Source: Saccharicrinis sp963675435
Lineage (GTDB): Bacteria > Bacteroidota > Bacteroidia > Bacteroidales > Marinilabiliaceae
Assembly (NCBI GenBank): GCA_963675435.1
Contig: OY776216.1
Coordinates: 4,030,001 to 4,094,000, forward strand
DNA: 64,000 bases
Reading direction: 5' to 3'
The position numbers and the translations under genes are program-made. The notes under the pieces are model-generated. The model did not search any database. It was given only the letters and a program-made list of their open reading frames with translations, and was not told the DNA's origin. Positions 63,740-64,000 of this stretch are shown here, in pieces. Within the stretch, counting starts at the first letter, position 1. Every line of letters starts with the position of its first letter.

Positions 63740-64000
63740 ATGCAAGAATACTCTCACGCAGATCAAGAAGGGACAAGAGAGACTGTTGACAGATTTGAGG
63801 AACTGGTTCAACTTAACCAGGAATCCTATTTTGATGTGTTCCAAATTGAATCTATATTTGATTACTATCACCAAAAGAGCAGGCTCGACAAAGCTGAATT
63901 AGCTATTGAAATGGGCCTAAAACAACATCCCGACTCTACTTGTTTAAAACTTAAACTTAGTACACTTTACCTTGAATTAGATAAAGACGATGAAGCTATA
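63740..64000 (+). CDS. TPR-repeat protein, N-terminal part (3' truncated by window)
   Basis: ATG at 63740 opens a frame that stays open to the window end (87 codons). It reads MQEYSHADQEGTRETVDRFE, then NQESYFDVFQIESIFDYYHQ and KAELAIEMGLKQHPDSTCLK, LSTLYLELDKDDEAI. The spacing of A, G and hydrophobic residues (KAxxAIxxGLxxHPxS, LxxxYLxLxKxxEA) is typical of tetratricopeptide repeats. There is no signal peptide, so it is probably cytoplasmic. The rest of the protein lies beyond the window. Confidence 0.8.
   Translation, partial: MQEYSHADQEGTRETVDRFEELVQLNQESYFDVFQIESIFDYYHQKSRLDKAELAIEMGLKQHPDSTCLKLKLSTLYLELDKDDEAI

Overview
This is an AT-rich chromosomal window from a Bacteroidota bacterium. 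Marinilabiliales or a close marine or sediment relative is my best guess, but that is inference. The support is family content: a polysaccharide-utilisation gene set, a RemB/Wzi-like outer-membrane protein, DUF4301 and DUF4197 proteins, a T9SS-like YPNP tail, a CvfB-type protein, a Wza/Wzc export pair, and the absence of Shine-Dalgarno-like leaders. No rRNA, tRNA or CRISPR array was seen.

Layout. 1-4965 is the end of a pectin or rhamnogalacturonan degradation cluster (rhamnosidase-like C-terminus, GH28, GH2). 4966-8609 is a decayed accessory stretch. It holds gene remnants (esterase N-terminus joined to a GH30 C-terminus), a SUKH-type immunity gene behind a possibly truncated ORF, a small lipoprotein, and two copies of a 166-bp MITE-like element. 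8610-11555 holds an LPP20-like protein, a CsgG/TolB-like protein and a polysaccharide deacetylase. 11745-13791 is a complete IS66-family insertion with an exact 8-bp target duplication. 13913-23572 is mostly housekeeping (CvfB, HAD phosphatase, META lipoprotein, SDR, LysE, Pit phosphate transporter, LytTR regulator, TrmH, HU) plus a PLD-type nuclease gene carrying one in-frame stop. 23980-28272 is sbcDC.

28343-39027 is surface-polysaccharide biology: tyrosine autokinase and export lipoprotein on the minus strand, then after a phosphatase gene and ald, a plus-strand run of ATP-grasp-like protein, GH1, GT2 and Wzi/RemB-like porin. 39339-39878 is a gamma-glutamylcyclotransferase-like gene split by a third copy of the 166-bp element. 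39950-43786 encodes the last steps of heme synthesis (hemN, protoporphyrinogen oxidase, hemH). 44125-46412 is a membrane protein / winged-helix regulator / CreD operon with two near-identical palindromic operators. 46552-57462 holds a B12-type radical SAM protein, a URO-D paralogue, rlmB, an ABC-F ATPase, a LysM/binding-protein hybrid, dnaA and an MlaD-like protein. 57665-64000 holds YgiQ, a DUF4197 lipoprotein, a TIGR01212 radical SAM gene flanked by inverted copies of a second MITE-like family, DUF4301, and the start of a TPR protein.

The most interesting non-genic signals are: (i) a 166-bp fold-back element with 5-bp AT-rich target duplications, one copy disrupting a gene; (ii) a second 258-260-bp element with a 7-bp duplication bracketing a radical SAM gene; (iii) the paired ACTTTG-N5-CAAAGT operators of the winged-helix/CreD operon; and (iv) an 11-bp-periodic TTAACA array upstream of the phosphate transporter. 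I found no clearly new defence or mobile system. The novelty here is mainly small mobile elements and regulatory DNA.
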